Source of the DNA: a virus
Direction: 5' to 3' (one strand)
Virus record (IMG/VR): IMGVR_UViG_3300042894_006198
Coordinates: 94,311 to 158,310 of that record
Length of the DNA: 64,000 nucleotides
Part shown: one piece after another, positions 39,484 through 47,904 of the stretch
Layout of the letters: every line of letters starts with the position of its first letter
Numbering within the stretch: the stretch's first letter is position 1
The notes under the pieces: generated by a model
Told to the model about the DNA's origin: nothing
Databases searched by the model: none
Seen by the model: only the letters and a program-made list of their open reading frames with translations
Position numbers and translations under genes: made by a program

Positions 39484-39486
39484 AAA

Positions 39487-39729
39487 ATGCGTAATATATT
39501 CGGTTATATAGTTTGGCAACTTAATCAATGGGAAAAAGAGACATGGTTTATGTTTGGTTGTGTTTTAATTTCTATAATTTTTACAGTTTTTGAACAACCT
39601 TTAATTGGCATGAGTTTCTTACTTTTGATTCCTATTTTTGGTGCATTTAGTTTGTTGAAAGAAAATCTACAAAAAAGTTATAAAAAATATCAGCGTATTA
39701 AAGAAGCATCTGAGGATAGTCCACTATGA
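39487..39729 (+). CDS. Small membrane protein, 80 aa
   Basis: MRNIFGYIVWQLNQWEKETW followed by two hydrophobic segments (FMFGCVLISIIFTVF and IGMSFLLLIPIFGAF) and a basic tail. 3 nt after the previous gene. Unknown function. Confidence 0.68.
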   Translation: MRNIFGYIVWQLNQWEKETWFMFGCVLISIIFTVFEQPLIGMSFLLLIPIFGAFSLLKENLQKSYKKYQRIKEASEDSPL

Positions 39730-40172
39730 TAGAAACATTTTACAAAAAAGTTGGACGTAAGTATGTCCCTGTGTCCATGTATGACCCAAGTTTTGATAGT
39801 TCTTTTAGTAATGGTTGTACGTTAGTCGTTGTAACGCCAAACTACTCTATCCGCAAATACAACATAGACCCCGAATTTGCTCCATTAATTGCTGCAGCAA
39901 CCTTTGCACGTGATGCAATAAGTAAATCACTGCGTGATAGTTTAGATGCCCGTCCTTCTCAAACACCTATAACACAGCAACAACGTGAAGCTTGGATTAA
40001 ACTTTCTGAAGCTTTTGGGGAAGAATGTCATCCATTACAATATCCAAGCATATATGAGGCTGTTGAGTGTGGATTAAATGCGTTAGTAAATGAGGCAGCA
40101 AACACACTGAAAAACCCCACGGTAAAAACAGCATATGATAATTTTATGATGATTTATCAACTGACAAAATAA
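39726..40172 (+). CDS. Conserved phage protein, 148 aa
   Basis: ATGA overlap with the previous gene. IETFYKKVGRKYVPVSMYDP start, then CTLVVVTPNYSIRKYNIDPE and LSEAFGEECHPLQYPSIYEA. The pattern is recalled from phage proteins of unknown function. Soluble, helical C-terminal half. Confidence 0.68.
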   Translation: MIETFYKKVGRKYVPVSMYDPSFDSSFSNGCTLVVVTPNYSIRKYNIDPEFAPLIAAATFARDAISKSLRDSLDARPSQTPITQQQREAWIKLSEAFGEECHPLQYPSIYEAVECGLNALVNEAANTLKNPTVKTAYDNFMMIYQLTK

Positions 40173-40372
40173 TGACATTTCTCTATCGTACTATCTTCTT
40201 ATGTATTTTTTTAGTCCTGATAAGAAATGGGGCATTGTTTTTAGATAAAAATTTTGCAGATCAATCTATTTTACCTCCTCCTGAACTTAGATACTACCAT
40301 GTAAACCATTCGGCACTTTGTGCCGATGGTGTAACTATGTATGGTAAATGCAGTCAAAAAAGCGATAAATAA
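40172..40372 (+). CDS. Small membrane-anchored or exported protein, 66 aa
   Basis: One-base overlap with the previous stop (TAATG). Hydrophobic N-terminus (FLYRTIFLCIFLVLIRNGAL), then a periplasmic tail with two Cys (HSALCADG, YGKCSQK) that could pair. Unknown function. Confidence 0.65.
   Translation: MTFLYRTIFLCIFLVLIRNGALFLDKNFADQSILPPPELRYYHVNHSALCADGVTMYGKCSQKSDK
40364..40371 (+). promoter_or_regulatory. Late-promoter-like box GATAAATA
   Basis: Ends 7 nt before the ATG at 40379; overlaps the preceding stop codon, so partly coincidental. Confidence 0.4.
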
Positions 40373-40378
40373 TATTCT

Positions 40379-41890
40379 ATGCTCAGAGATTTTTTTACTT
40401 TTAGTCGTTGGACATTATTTGTTGCTTTAGCTATAAGTATTATAGCTGCCTACTATAGTATTATTGGATTGACAGCAATTTTTGCAGGTGCTTTTGTTTC
40501 TATAGTAATAATGGGCACTGTATTAGAAGTTGCAAAAGTTACCACTACGGTATGGCTGCACAAGTTTTGGCAACGTTCAGGTTGGACTATAAAACTATAT
40601 CTAACCACAGCGGTTATTACCCTTGCTTTTTTAACAAGTATGGGTATATTTGGCTTTTTATCAAAAGCACATATTGATCAAGGTGTTCCAACAAGTGATG
40701 TAGCATCACAAGTTTCGTTGCTTGATGAAAAAATTAAGACTGAACGTGATAATATTGAAACTGCTAGAAAAGCTTTGCAGCAGATGGACAATCAAGTTGA
40801 TCAGTTATTATCACGTGGTACAACTGAACAAAATGCAGAACGAGCAGTAGTAATACGTAGACAACAAGCTAAAGAACGTTCTAATTTGCAAAATGATATA
40901 GCACGTTCACAAGAAACAATTAGAAAATTAAACGAAGAACGTGCGCCAATTGCTAGTCAATTACGTAAGGTTGAAGCAGAAGTTGGTCCTATCAAATATA
41001 TAGCAGCATTAATTTATGGTGATAATCCTGATGCAACATTGCTTGAACGAGCTGTACGTTGGGTAACTATTGTGATTGTTGCTGTCTTTGATCCACTTGC
41101 TATAATCTTAATTTTAGCTGCAAATAATTCTTTAGCTTGGGAGCGTGAAGATCGTAATAAAAAACGTAAAGAAGATGAACAACAATATGAACAAGATGAT
41201 GGTTCACTTACTGACGATCAAATTGAGCAAATCAAGGAAACCGTAAAAACTGAAGAACCTATCGTAGAAAACCGAGTTGAACAGGTATATTTAACAAAAC
41301 GATGGGTGGATAAGGTGCCTGGGGTGTCGGTGCCGCATCAAGTTTATACGCCACCACCAAAAGATGAAGAAATCGTAACACCTGAGCTTACTATCGATAG
41401 TATTTCACTTACAGCAGATACGATGCTTGATCCTATTGAAGCAGATACTAAATTTAAACCTGTTCATCTTACTAATAATGAAGAAATAATAACAGACAAT
41501 GTAACTAAGTTAAAACCATTGTTTAAATCTACGGAAGAATATGTTAATTTTGATGGTAAAAGTATGAGTATGTCAGCATTAAAAGGTATACGTCCTGACC
41601 TAATTCATCCTGCTGATAAACCATGGCCTAACGAAATTAACTTTGGTGCAACGTTTCCTGAAGAAGCGTTAAGTGGTGATACATATATTAGGATTGATAA
41701 ATTACCTCACGTAATTTATAAGTTTAATGGTTCAAAGTGGATTGTTGTTAATAAGCAACAGAATACTACTTATTTGGCTCATGATGGTTATCTTGATTAT
41801 CTTATCGAGTGTATTAAAAATGGAAGCATTGATATTGATACATTGACTGAGGTAGAAAAAGAAGAAATCGAGCGCAAACTCAGTGCTTGA
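40379..41890 (+). CDS. Large membrane/coiled-coil protein, 503 aa
   Basis: Three N-terminal membrane segments (residues about 12-32, 38-58, 72-98), then a long coiled coil (LDEKIKTERDNIETARKALQ onward), a fourth hydrophobic segment (TIVIVAVFDPLAIILILAAN) and a soluble acidic tail. The C-terminal stretch GDTYIRIDKLPHVIYKFNGSK recurs in proteins of aquatic phages, from memory. Likely inner-membrane, maybe superinfection control or membrane remodelling. The TGA stop is inside the next TTGACA box. Confidence 0.7.
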   Translation: MLRDFFTFSRWTLFVALAISIIAAYYSIIGLTAIFAGAFVSIVIMGTVLEVAKVTTTVWLHKFWQRSGWTIKLYLTTAVITLAFLTSMGIFGFLSKAHIDQGVPTSDVASQVSLLDEKIKTERDNIETARKALQQMDNQVDQLLSRGTTEQNAERAVVIRRQQAKERSNLQNDIARSQETIRKLNEERAPIASQLRKVEAEVGPIKYIAALIYGDNPDATLLERAVRWVTIVIVAVFDPLAIILILAANNSLAWEREDRNKKRKEDEQQYEQDDGSLTDDQIEQIKETVKTEEPIVENRVEQVYLTKRWVDKVPGVSVPHQVYTPPPKDEEIVTPELTIDSISLTADTMLDPIEADTKFKPVHLTNNEEIITDNVTKLKPLFKSTEEYVNFDGKSMSMSALKGIRPDLIHPADKPWPNEINFGATFPEEALSGDTYIRIDKLPHVIYKFNGSKWIVVNKQQNTTYLAHDGYLDYLIECIKNGSIDIDTLTEVEKEEIERKLSA

Positions 41891-41915
41891 CAAGTTCAAT
41901 CTTTTACGATAAGAT
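41887..41915 (+). promoter_or_regulatory. Sigma-70-type promoter overlapping a stop codon
   Basis: TTGACA, 17 nt, TAAGAT; TGA of the -35 box ends the preceding gene. Drives the LPP20/FlgT-like pair. Confidence 0.75.
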
Positions 41916-41947
41916 CACATCATTAACAATTAATTTGTGAGGTTACA

Positions 41948-42631
41948 ATGAAAAAAACACTCTTGGCAGTGGCACTTACTTCAACTGTATTGGGTGGCTG
42001 CGGCACTACTAATAAACTCTTTAGTGATGCAGGAATAAAAAGTGGCGATCAAACTGCTATTAGCGAACAACGTGTTACACAAGACTTTAAGCGTAGAGGA
42101 GTAAAACTTGAATATAGTTTGTTCTTGCGTGAACTTAAAGCCATTGAAGTAACAGGATATGCGCCTGTATGGGGAAATAGTCCCAATGCAACCGAAAGTG
42201 CATATAAGGTTGCCGAATTAGATGCAAAGAAAAAACTTGTAGACTTTATCTATCGTGAAACTGTAGCAAGTGAAACTAGCGTTAATATGATTAGTAAATC
42301 ACTTGAACGTGCACGTGATCAAAAAACAAACCGTATAGCAAGTAATTATGATAACCAAAGCGTATCTGTAAGTGATATTGATGTTGAAGGTAAAGCCACA
42401 CAAGCTGTAGGTAGCCCCCAAAATGTAAATGTTGCAACACGTAATGATGCAGTAGAAATTGCTACTACCATGAATCAAATTATTAGAAACAATAACAAAG
42501 GTATCTTAGGTGGGTTACGATTAGTTGATAATGCTGTATTAGATGGTGGTAAAGTAGTGAGCGTAGTATATCGTTGGGACTCAAAACATACTAGTGATAT
42601 TCAATCAGTTCGTCGCCAAATGAGTCGTTGA
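41948..42631 (+). CDS. LPP20-like lipoprotein, 227 aa
   Basis: Signal peptide with lipobox VLGGC (Cys 18). The mature part has VTGYAPVWG, then AYKVAELDAKKKLVDFIYRE, similar to LPP20/FlgP-type lipoproteins (G-x-A ... A-x-x-x-A-x-x-L). The next gene resembles FlgT. In Vibrio the FlgO-FlgP-FlgT proteins form outer-membrane flagellar rings. Function in a phage is unknown; outer-membrane anchoring is likely. The family match is from memory and moderate. Confidence 0.6.
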   Translation: MKKTLLAVALTSTVLGGCGTTNKLFSDAGIKSGDQTAISEQRVTQDFKRRGVKLEYSLFLRELKAIEVTGYAPVWGNSPNATESAYKVAELDAKKKLVDFIYRETVASETSVNMISKSLERARDQKTNRIASNYDNQSVSVSDIDVEGKATQAVGSPQNVNVATRNDAVEIATTMNQIIRNNNKGILGGLRLVDNAVLDGGKVVSVVYRWDSKHTSDIQSVRRQMSR

Positions 42632-42632
42632 T

Positions 42633-43742
42633 ATGAAGAAGTTGCTTGCTTCAACGCTAATTGCTGTGCCATTAATTGCACATGCTGATGTATGGACTGT
42701 GATTAGCGTAACTAAATTTTTAGTTGAACATTTTAATAATCAACCACCAACTCAACGTGTTCGTGTACAAGTTGAATCAAACACTGCTGTAAACGCACAA
42801 CAGGCAGCATGGCGTGAAGCATGTAATCAAACATGGGGAAGTAGCTTAATCTCAGATTTAAGCACAACTAACACAAGGCTTTTAACTGATCGTGTTGCTT
42901 CAAGCTCAAGTTGCTATATTAAAAATTATACAGTAGTTGATTCTCATGTTTATGTAAACCATATAGGCGAAAAGAAATACCGTGTTCAAATGGACGTAAC
43001 AACATCACCTAATAACGTTGATGGTAGAATTTTGGGTAATTCTACTGATACTAAACAATTACAAGGTGATCAACATCAAGCTGCTATAAAATCTTTGGTT
43101 GATAGCAGAAAGTCACAAGATAATTTAATTAAATCTTATTTAAATTTTTACCCTGAAGGCGCATGGGATGTTGAAGTCAATAAAGTACAAAGTGGCGTAA
43201 TCAATACGCAACCTTATTTAAGAATTTCTTATGAGTATAAGCTTAGTTACAAATTTATGCATGGGTTGTGGCAAGTTGTTGACCGTATGAAAGTTCCGAC
43301 AAATAGCGTTAGCGTATTGGATAGACGTTGCTATAGTGAGGGTAGTCGTATTGATACAAATTGTATACAGCACTATAGTCGTAATGATAATGGTGTGCGT
43401 AGCGTAAAATTAACGATGCGTGAATCAGGACAATTGTTTGGTGAATCTGATACCGTTACATTAACACATGGTAATTATGAAACTTTAGTTCAGGAGATTG
43501 CACGTTTAAGACATACAGTTATTCAATTTAATTTTAAAGATGCTAGTGGTAATGTATTATTAAGGACGTGTGATCGTAACGTTACTATGAACAATATTAT
43601 GTTGCAGGGTAGTGGTACAGGTTTGATTCAAGGTGATCGATATACTAAAAATACTTTACAAATTAATTTAACAGAAATTGATTTGGAAAATTTAAAGAAT
43701 TATCAATCCTTAGAAGCTAAAGTAGCAAGCACTTGTTATTAG
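42633..43742 (+). CDS. FlgT-like secreted protein, 369 aa
   Basis: Signal peptide [18 protein letters not shown] with cleavage after AHA. Mature N-terminus resembles FlgT ([20 protein letters not shown], then EACNQTWGS, later [20 protein letters not shown] and a strand ending [11 protein letters not shown]). Four or more Cys suggest disulfides in the periplasm. It starts one base after the lipoprotein gene, so they are co-translated. FlgT in Vibrio builds the H ring of the flagellar motor; here it might stabilise an outer-membrane complex. Moderate confidence. Confidence 0.55.
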   Translation: MKKLLASTLIAVPLIAHADVWTVISVTKFLVEHFNNQPPTQRVRVQVESNTAVNAQQAAWREACNQTWGSSLISDLSTTNTRLLTDRVASSSSCYIKNYTVVDSHVYVNHIGEKKYRVQMDVTTSPNNVDGRILGNSTDTKQLQGDQHQAAIKSLVDSRKSQDNLIKSYLNFYPEGAWDVEVNKVQSGVINTQPYLRISYEYKLSYKFMHGLWQVVDRMKVPTNSVSVLDRRCYSEGSRIDTNCIQHYSRNDNGVRSVKLTMRESGQLFGESDTVTLTHGNYETLVQEIARLRHTVIQFNFKDASGNVLLRTCDRNVTMNNIMLQGSGTGLIQGDRYTKNTLQINLTEIDLENLKNYQSLEAKVASTCY

Positions 43743-43756
43743 GGATAAGTATCAAT

Positions 43757-44998
43757 ATGGGTGACGTTTATCATTTTCAAGAATGTAGTTTTTGTGGCAA
43801 ACACAAAAATGTGGTTAAAAAACTTATTGTAGGTGAGAGTACTGCTATATGCAGTGATTGTGTTGAACTATGCAATGATTTGCTTAAAGACGAAGAACCT
43901 GATGGTGATGATGCACCAAAAAAGATAAGTTTTTATGCTGATGATATTAAAAATTTTCTTGATCAATATATCATTGGTCAAGATTATGCTAAGAAAATTA
44001 TCAGTGTGGCAGTATCAAATCATTACAAGCGGATTACTTCGGAAACAAAAGAATTAGAAATTCAAAAAGCTAACGTGTTGATACTTGGTCCGAGTGGCGG
44101 AGGTAAAACGTTATTAGCCAAAACTGTTGCAAAATATTTAGACGTGCCATTTGTTATTGCAGATGCTACCTCATTAACTGAGGCAGGATATGTTGGTGAT
44201 GATGTAGAAAGTATGATACAACGGTTAGTAGCTGATGCTGACAATGACATTGAACGTGCTCAACGTGGCATTGTATTCATTGATGAGATTGACAAAATTG
44301 CAAGAAAAAGTGAAAGTGCTAGTATTACACGTGATGTAAGCGGCGAAGGTGTGCAGCAAGCATTGTTAAAAATTGTAGAAGGCACAGTATGTCGTATTGC
44401 ACAACAGGGTAAACGCAAACATCCAAGTAATGAAATGTTAGAAGTTGATACAAAAAATATTTTATTCATTGGTGGTGGTGCGTTTGTTGGATTAACGGAT
44501 ATTATTTCACGTAGGATGCATGGTAATAGTATTGGTTTTAGTGCACAAGTTGGACAGGCTGAATCTACAAGTGACGTGTTGGCTAAAGTAAGTCCTGATG
44601 ATTTGACTAAGTTTGGGATGATTCCTGAATTAATTGGTCGTTTTACTAGTCGTGTGTCTATCACGGAACTTAATAAAGAGCAACTTGTAAATATTTTGAC
44701 TAATGTAAAAAATAATTTTATTGAGCAATATCAATATTTGCTAAGTTTAGATGAAATCGAATTAACTTTTACAAAAGAAGCTATTGAACAAATTGCTGAT
44801 AATTGTCTAACATTAAAGACAGGTGCACGTGGTTTGCAATCTGAGGTAGAAAGAGTATTAATGAATGTTATGTTTCATGCTAAACAGCTTAAAGGTAAGC
44901 AAATTGAAATAGATAAAAAGCATGTAGAAAATCCTGATTTACTAAATACATATTGGGAATCTTACCTAGGACAATCATTAAGAAAAGGAAAAAAATGA
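43757..44998 (+). CDS. clpX: ClpX, AAA+ unfoldase, 413 aa
   Basis: Unfolds substrates and feeds them to ClpP. The N-terminal zinc-binding domain has ECSFCGK (Cys 10, 13) and ICSDC (Cys 32, 35). Walker A GPSGGGKT (111-118), the pore loop GYVG (144-147) and Walker B VFIDEIDK are intact. The IGF docking tripeptide (259-261, [10 protein letters not shown]) that inserts into ClpP is conserved, so it should be able to bind a ClpP. Start chosen at 43757 where the zinc domain begins. A phage ClpP lies 5.5 kb downstream. Good length match to bacterial ClpX. Confidence 0.93.
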   Translation: MGDVYHFQECSFCGKHKNVVKKLIVGESTAICSDCVELCNDLLKDEEPDGDDAPKKISFYADDIKNFLDQYIIGQDYAKKIISVAVSNHYKRITSETKELEIQKANVLILGPSGGGKTLLAKTVAKYLDVPFVIADATSLTEAGYVGDDVESMIQRLVADADNDIERAQRGIVFIDEIDKIARKSESASITRDVSGEGVQQALLKIVEGTVCRIAQQGKRKHPSNEMLEVDTKNILFIGGGAFVGLTDIISRRMHGNSIGFSAQVGQAESTSDVLAKVSPDDLTKFGMIPELIGRFTSRVSITELNKEQLVNILTNVKNNFIEQYQYLLSLDEIELTFTKEAIEQIADNCLTLKTGARGLQSEVERVLMNVMFHAKQLKGKQIEIDKKHVENPDLLNTYWESYLGQSLRKGKK

Positions 44999-45204
44999 AA
45001 GTAGTTATTAAAGAAGGGCAATCTTTTGAAAGCGGTATAAGAAAGTTTAAGAAAAAAATTCTTGAAAGTGGTATCATGCAAGAATTGCGTGATCGTCAAG
45101 AATATACTAAACCTAGCATTGCTAGAAAAATTGCAAGAGGTAAAGCAGTAAGTCGTTGGAAAAAATATTTACGTACACAGGAATTGCCAACTAAGTTATA
45201 TTAA
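44995..45204 (+). CDS. rpsU: Ribosomal protein bS21, 69 aa
   Basis: Small-subunit ribosomal protein that helps start translation. [20 protein letters not shown], then [20 protein letters not shown] follow the bS21 pattern (E-x-x-F-x-x-x-L/I-R-x-F-K, Y-x-K-P-S/T-x-x-R, basic C-terminus). It overlaps the clpX stop by ATGA. Phage-encoded bS21 is established in some aquatic phages; incorporation could tilt host ribosomes toward phage mRNA, particularly leaderless ones. Confidence 0.9.
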   Translation: MKVVIKEGQSFESGIRKFKKKILESGIMQELRDRQEYTKPSIARKIARGKAVSRWKKYLRTQELPTKLY

Positions 45205-45221
45205 ATATTAATGAGGTTAAT

Positions 45222-45377
45222 ATGATTAATACATTGTTTCAATGGCAGGAAGTAGAAGTAACACCTGAGGAAGAAGAAGCATGGCAAAACTTTTTAACCA
45301 AATATCATGAAAATCCACCACGACAAGAAAATCTAGAAACTACAATTCCAAGGGAGAAAAAAGATGGCATACAGTGA
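45222..45377 (+). CDS. Small acidic protein, 51 aa
   Basis: MINTLFQWQEVEVTPEEEEA, then WQNFLTKYHENPP. TGAGG ribosome site. Its end overlaps the start of iscU by 14 nt. A Trp-rich, acidic peptide of unknown role. Confidence 0.62.
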   Translation: MINTLFQWQEVEVTPEEEEAWQNFLTKYHENPPRQENLETTIPREKKDGIQ

Positions 45378-45747
45378 ACAGGTAATAGATCATTATGAAA
45401 ATCCAAGAAACGTGGGTAGTTTTGATAAGTCCGATAGCGATATTGGTACAGGTATGGTTGGTGCACCTGCTTGTGGTGATGTTATGAAATTACAAATAAA
45501 GGTAAAAGATGGAATCATTCAAGATGCAAAATTTAAGACGTATGGATGTGGCTCAGCGATTGCAAGTAGTTCGTTGGTTACGGAGTGGGTTAAAGGCAAA
45601 ACTTTGGACGAAGCGTCGATTATCAAAAATACTCAAATCGCACAGGAACTTGCACTCCCACCCGTTAAGATCCACTGTTCGATACTTGCTGAAGACGCAA
45701 TTAAAGCAGCAATAAACGATTATAAAAATAAACACGCTATACAATGA
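45364..45747 (+). CDS. iscU: IscU, Fe-S cluster scaffold, 127 aa
   Basis: Builds Fe-S clusters with sulfur from IscS. All three cluster Cys are present (Cys 37 in PACGD, Cys 62 in GCGSA, Cys 105 in IHCSI), with Asp 39 and His 104, and the HscA-binding LPPVK motif (98-102). It looks almost the same as proteobacterial IscU (MAYSE-x-VIDHYENPRNVGS, GMVGAPACGDVMKLQIKV), which implies recent capture from a host. No iscS, hscA or hscB is nearby, so it must work with host partners. Confidence 0.95.
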   Translation: MAYSEQVIDHYENPRNVGSFDKSDSDIGTGMVGAPACGDVMKLQIKVKDGIIQDAKFKTYGCGSAIASSSLVTEWVKGKTLDEASIIKNTQIAQELALPPVKIHCSILAEDAIKAAINDYKNKHAIQ

Positions 45748-45944
45748 TTGTATTTTTTGTTGTCAACTTTATCATTGGCGTGATTTTTATATTAAGTTCA
45801 CGGTGGACAGTTGATCCTCAAGTAAAAATGAGTATGCCACCACAAGATATTGAACAAATTAATCTTGAGCTTGATAGACGGGAAGAAGTAGGGGTACTAT
45901 TTCTTTTGATATCAGCATTTTTTCTTATATTATTAATTTTATAG
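45744..45944 (+). CDS. Small membrane protein, 66 aa
   Basis: ATGA overlap with iscU. Two hydrophobic segments (FFVVNFIIGVIFILSS and LFLLISAFFLILLIL) around an acidic middle. Unknown function. Confidence 0.65.
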   Translation: MIVFFVVNFIIGVIFILSSRWTVDPQVKMSMPPQDIEQINLELDRREEVGVLFLLISAFFLILLIL

Positions 45945-45953
45945 AGGTATTCA

Positions 45954-46973
45954 ATGAGAATTGAAGATGAAATCAAGCTTGATTTCAAGGATGTACTAAT
46001 TCGTCCAAAGCGTAGTACACTATCAAGTCGTAAAGAAGTTGATTTAGTAAAGTTTTATAAATTTAAACATAGTAGATATGAATACGAAGGTATTCCTATT
46101 ATGGCAGCTAATATGGACGGTGTGGGCACAATGTCAATGGCATTAGCATTGGGTAAGCATAGACTATTTACATGTCTAATTAAGAGCTATAATAAAGATA
46201 TAGAAAACTTCACAGAATTTAAAGTAAGCAGGGACCACTATGCAGTTAGTACGGGCACTAGTGATGAAGATTTTCGTAATTTAAATACTATTTTAACGGG
46301 TTTAGGTGCTCAATTTATCTGTATTGATGTAGCCAATGGATATAGTGAACATTTTGGTGACTTTGTTGAAAGCGTAAGAAATCGTTGGCCTGATAAAACA
46401 ATTATTGCAGGTAATGTAGTTACAGCAGATATGACACAGGAGTTAATATTACGTGGGGCAGATATTGTTAAAGTTGGGATTGGGCCTGGCAGTGTGTGTA
46501 CTACTCGTGTACAAACAGGTGTGGGTTATCCTCAACTTAGTGCAATCATCGAATGTGCCGATGCTGCTCATGGTCTTGGTGGGCATATTATTGCTGATGG
46601 AGGGTGTATTTGTCCTGGGGATGTTGCTAAAGCTTTTGGTGCAGGAGCAGATTTTGTAATGCTTGGTGGCATGTTTGCGGGACACGATGAAGGTGGTGGT
46701 ACTATAGAAAACGGAAAAGTTACGTTTTATGGCATGAGTAGTGAAACTGCTATGGAAAAACACCATGGTGGTGTAGCAGATTATCGTAGTAGTGAAGGAC
46801 GTACGGTAGAAATTCCCTATAAAGGTAAAGTTTCACAAACTGTACTTGATATATTAGGTGGACTACGTAGCACTTGTACCTACGTTGGTGCGTCAAATTT
46901 AAAACAACTTCCTAAATGCACTACATTTATTAAAGTCAACCGTCAAATTAATGATGTGTTTATCCAAAAATAA
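45954..46973 (+). CDS. guaC: GMP reductase GuaC, 339 aa
   Basis: NADPH-dependent conversion of GMP to IMP and ammonia, returning guanine nucleotides to the adenine branch. [20 protein letters not shown] is the family N-terminus; catalytic Cys 182 lies in GPGSVCTTR, with [15 protein letters not shown] and [10 protein letters not shown] following. It is like enterobacterial GuaC along its length and distinct from IMP dehydrogenase, which carries CBS domains. A phage-borne guaC is rare. It suits an AT-rich genome that needs more dATP. Shine-Dalgarno GAGG. Confidence 0.93.
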   Translation: MRIEDEIKLDFKDVLIRPKRSTLSSRKEVDLVKFYKFKHSRYEYEGIPIMAANMDGVGTMSMALALGKHRLFTCLIKSYNKDIENFTEFKVSRDHYAVSTGTSDEDFRNLNTILTGLGAQFICIDVANGYSEHFGDFVESVRNRWPDKTIIAGNVVTADMTQELILRGADIVKVGIGPGSVCTTRVQTGVGYPQLSAIIECADAAHGLGGHIIADGGCICPGDVAKAFGAGADFVMLGGMFAGHDEGGGTIENGKVTFYGMSSETAMEKHHGGVADYRSSEGRTVEIPYKGKVSQTVLDILGGLRSTCTYVGASNLKQLPKCTTFIKVNRQINDVFIQK

Positions 46974-47070
46974 TCGTATATTTTACGAATTTTGATAAAA
47001 TATATACTGAGGTAGATGCCAAATGGGTCTACTTTTAAAAAGTCATCTTGCTTAATAAAGGAGAAAAAAC
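46974..47070 (+). promoter_or_regulatory. Leader region of the hsp20 gene
   Basis: This 97-nt gap has TCGTA-tattt-TACGA (46974-46988), a GTAGA ... TCTAC hairpin (47013-47033) and ACTTTTAAAAAGT (47031-47043), followed by AAGGAG. No canonical -35/-10 pair was found. Small heat-shock genes often carry RNA thermometers, but no clear pairing of the Shine-Dalgarno sequence is evident. Confidence 0.35.
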
Positions 47071-47523
47071 ATGACAAACACATTGACATTACGTTCATTT
47101 GATATTCCCACAATTACAAAATTTGGTATTGGTTTTGACCGCATGTTTGATGAGCTATCACGCTTTAATGACATGTCGCAACAAACTAATTATCCCCCAT
47201 ATAATGTAATTGAAGTTACTGAGGACAAGTACATTGTAGAGTTAGCAGTAGCGGGATTTAAAGAGGGAGAAATTGACATTACTGTAAACAATCGTAATTT
47301 GATTGTTAAGGGTCAACGTCAAACAACCACTATTGAAGGTGAAGAAACTAAATTTATTCATCATGGTATTAGTGCTCGCTCTTTTACACGTAGTTGGCCT
47401 ATTGCTGAGTACGTGGAAGTAACAAGTGCAACGCAAGAAAATGGTATCCTATCAGTTACGCTAGAGCGTAAAATTCCTGAAGAAAAGAAGCCAAAAACTA
47501 TTGCAATCACTTATGTAAAGTGA
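47071..47523 (+). CDS. Small heat-shock protein Hsp20 (IbpA-like), 150 aa
   Basis: ATP-independent holdase. IGFDRMFDELSR near the start, YPPYNVIEV, the alpha-crystallin domain (KYIVELAVAGFKEGEIDITV) and ENGILSVTLERKIPE with the A-x-x-x-NG-x-L signature all match IbpA-type proteins. Could keep virion proteins soluble or buffer the host during takeover. Confidence 0.93.
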   Translation: MTNTLTLRSFDIPTITKFGIGFDRMFDELSRFNDMSQQTNYPPYNVIEVTEDKYIVELAVAGFKEGEIDITVNNRNLIVKGQRQTTTIEGEETKFIHHGISARSFTRSWPIAEYVEVTSATQENGILSVTLERKIPEEKKPKTIAITYVK

Positions 47524-47537
47524 TAAAATCATAAATA

Positions 47538-47576
47538 CTAGAGTCAGCGTAGTCACTTTAGCTACGCTGTTCTCTA
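47538..47576 (+). terminator. Long stem-loop between hsp20 and clpS
   Basis: CTAGAG ... CTCTAG outer stem and AGCGTAG ... CTACGCT inner stem with a CACTTTAG-like loop. No T run follows. A CATAAATA box (47530-47537) abuts it. Could be an attenuator, an RNA-processing site or a leader structure of clpS. Confidence 0.5.
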
Positions 47577-47595
47577 GCTTATTAGAGGATACTAT

Positions 47596-47904
47596 ATGTC
47601 TAAAACTGATGTGAAAACTAGAATTAAACCTAATTTGAAATTGCATGAACCAAATTTGTTTAAAATCATCTATATTAACGATGATGTTACTACTATTGAA
47701 TTTGTTATTGAGTCACTTATGGAATACTTTCAGTATACTTCCGAAAATGCCTTAGAATTGACTAAAAATATACATAATGAAGGTAGCGCAGTTGTAGCAG
47801 TTTTGCCATTTGAAATTGCTGAACAAAAAGGTTTAGAAGTTACGTTAGCTGCTAGGGCACAAGGTTTTCCATTACAAATTAAAATAGAAGAAGAAAAAAC
47901 TTAA
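47596..47904 (+). CDS. clpS: ClpS, N-degron adaptor, 102 aa
   Basis: Delivers proteins with destabilising N-terminal residues to ClpAP. NDD (residues about 29-31) and His in IHNEGSA, which bind the alpha-amino group and side chain, are conserved. The gatekeeper Met of E. coli ClpS (Met 40, NDDYTPM) is Ile here (NDDVTTI), which may change residue preference. A 17-residue N-terminal extension is present. The known partner ClpA is absent from this window; the phage encodes ClpX instead. Confidence 0.9.
   Translation: MSKTDVKTRIKPNLKLHEPNLFKIIYINDDVTTIEFVIESLMEYFQYTSENALELTKNIHNEGSAVVAVLPFEIAEQKGLEVTLAARAQGFPLQIKIEEEKT

Noticed and set aside
44260-44664. Minus-strand 134-codon open frame inside clpX
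   Set aside because: Lies wholly within a gene with clear motifs; no promoter or Shine-Dalgarno sequence.
45954-46973. IMP dehydrogenase instead of GMP reductase
   Set aside because: No CBS domains, length near 340, and the whole sequence follows GuaC, including the N-terminus and [10 protein letters not shown].
46973-47070. RNA thermometer before hsp20
   Set aside because: Inverted repeats exist, but none visibly pairs with the Shine-Dalgarno sequence; left as a weak note.
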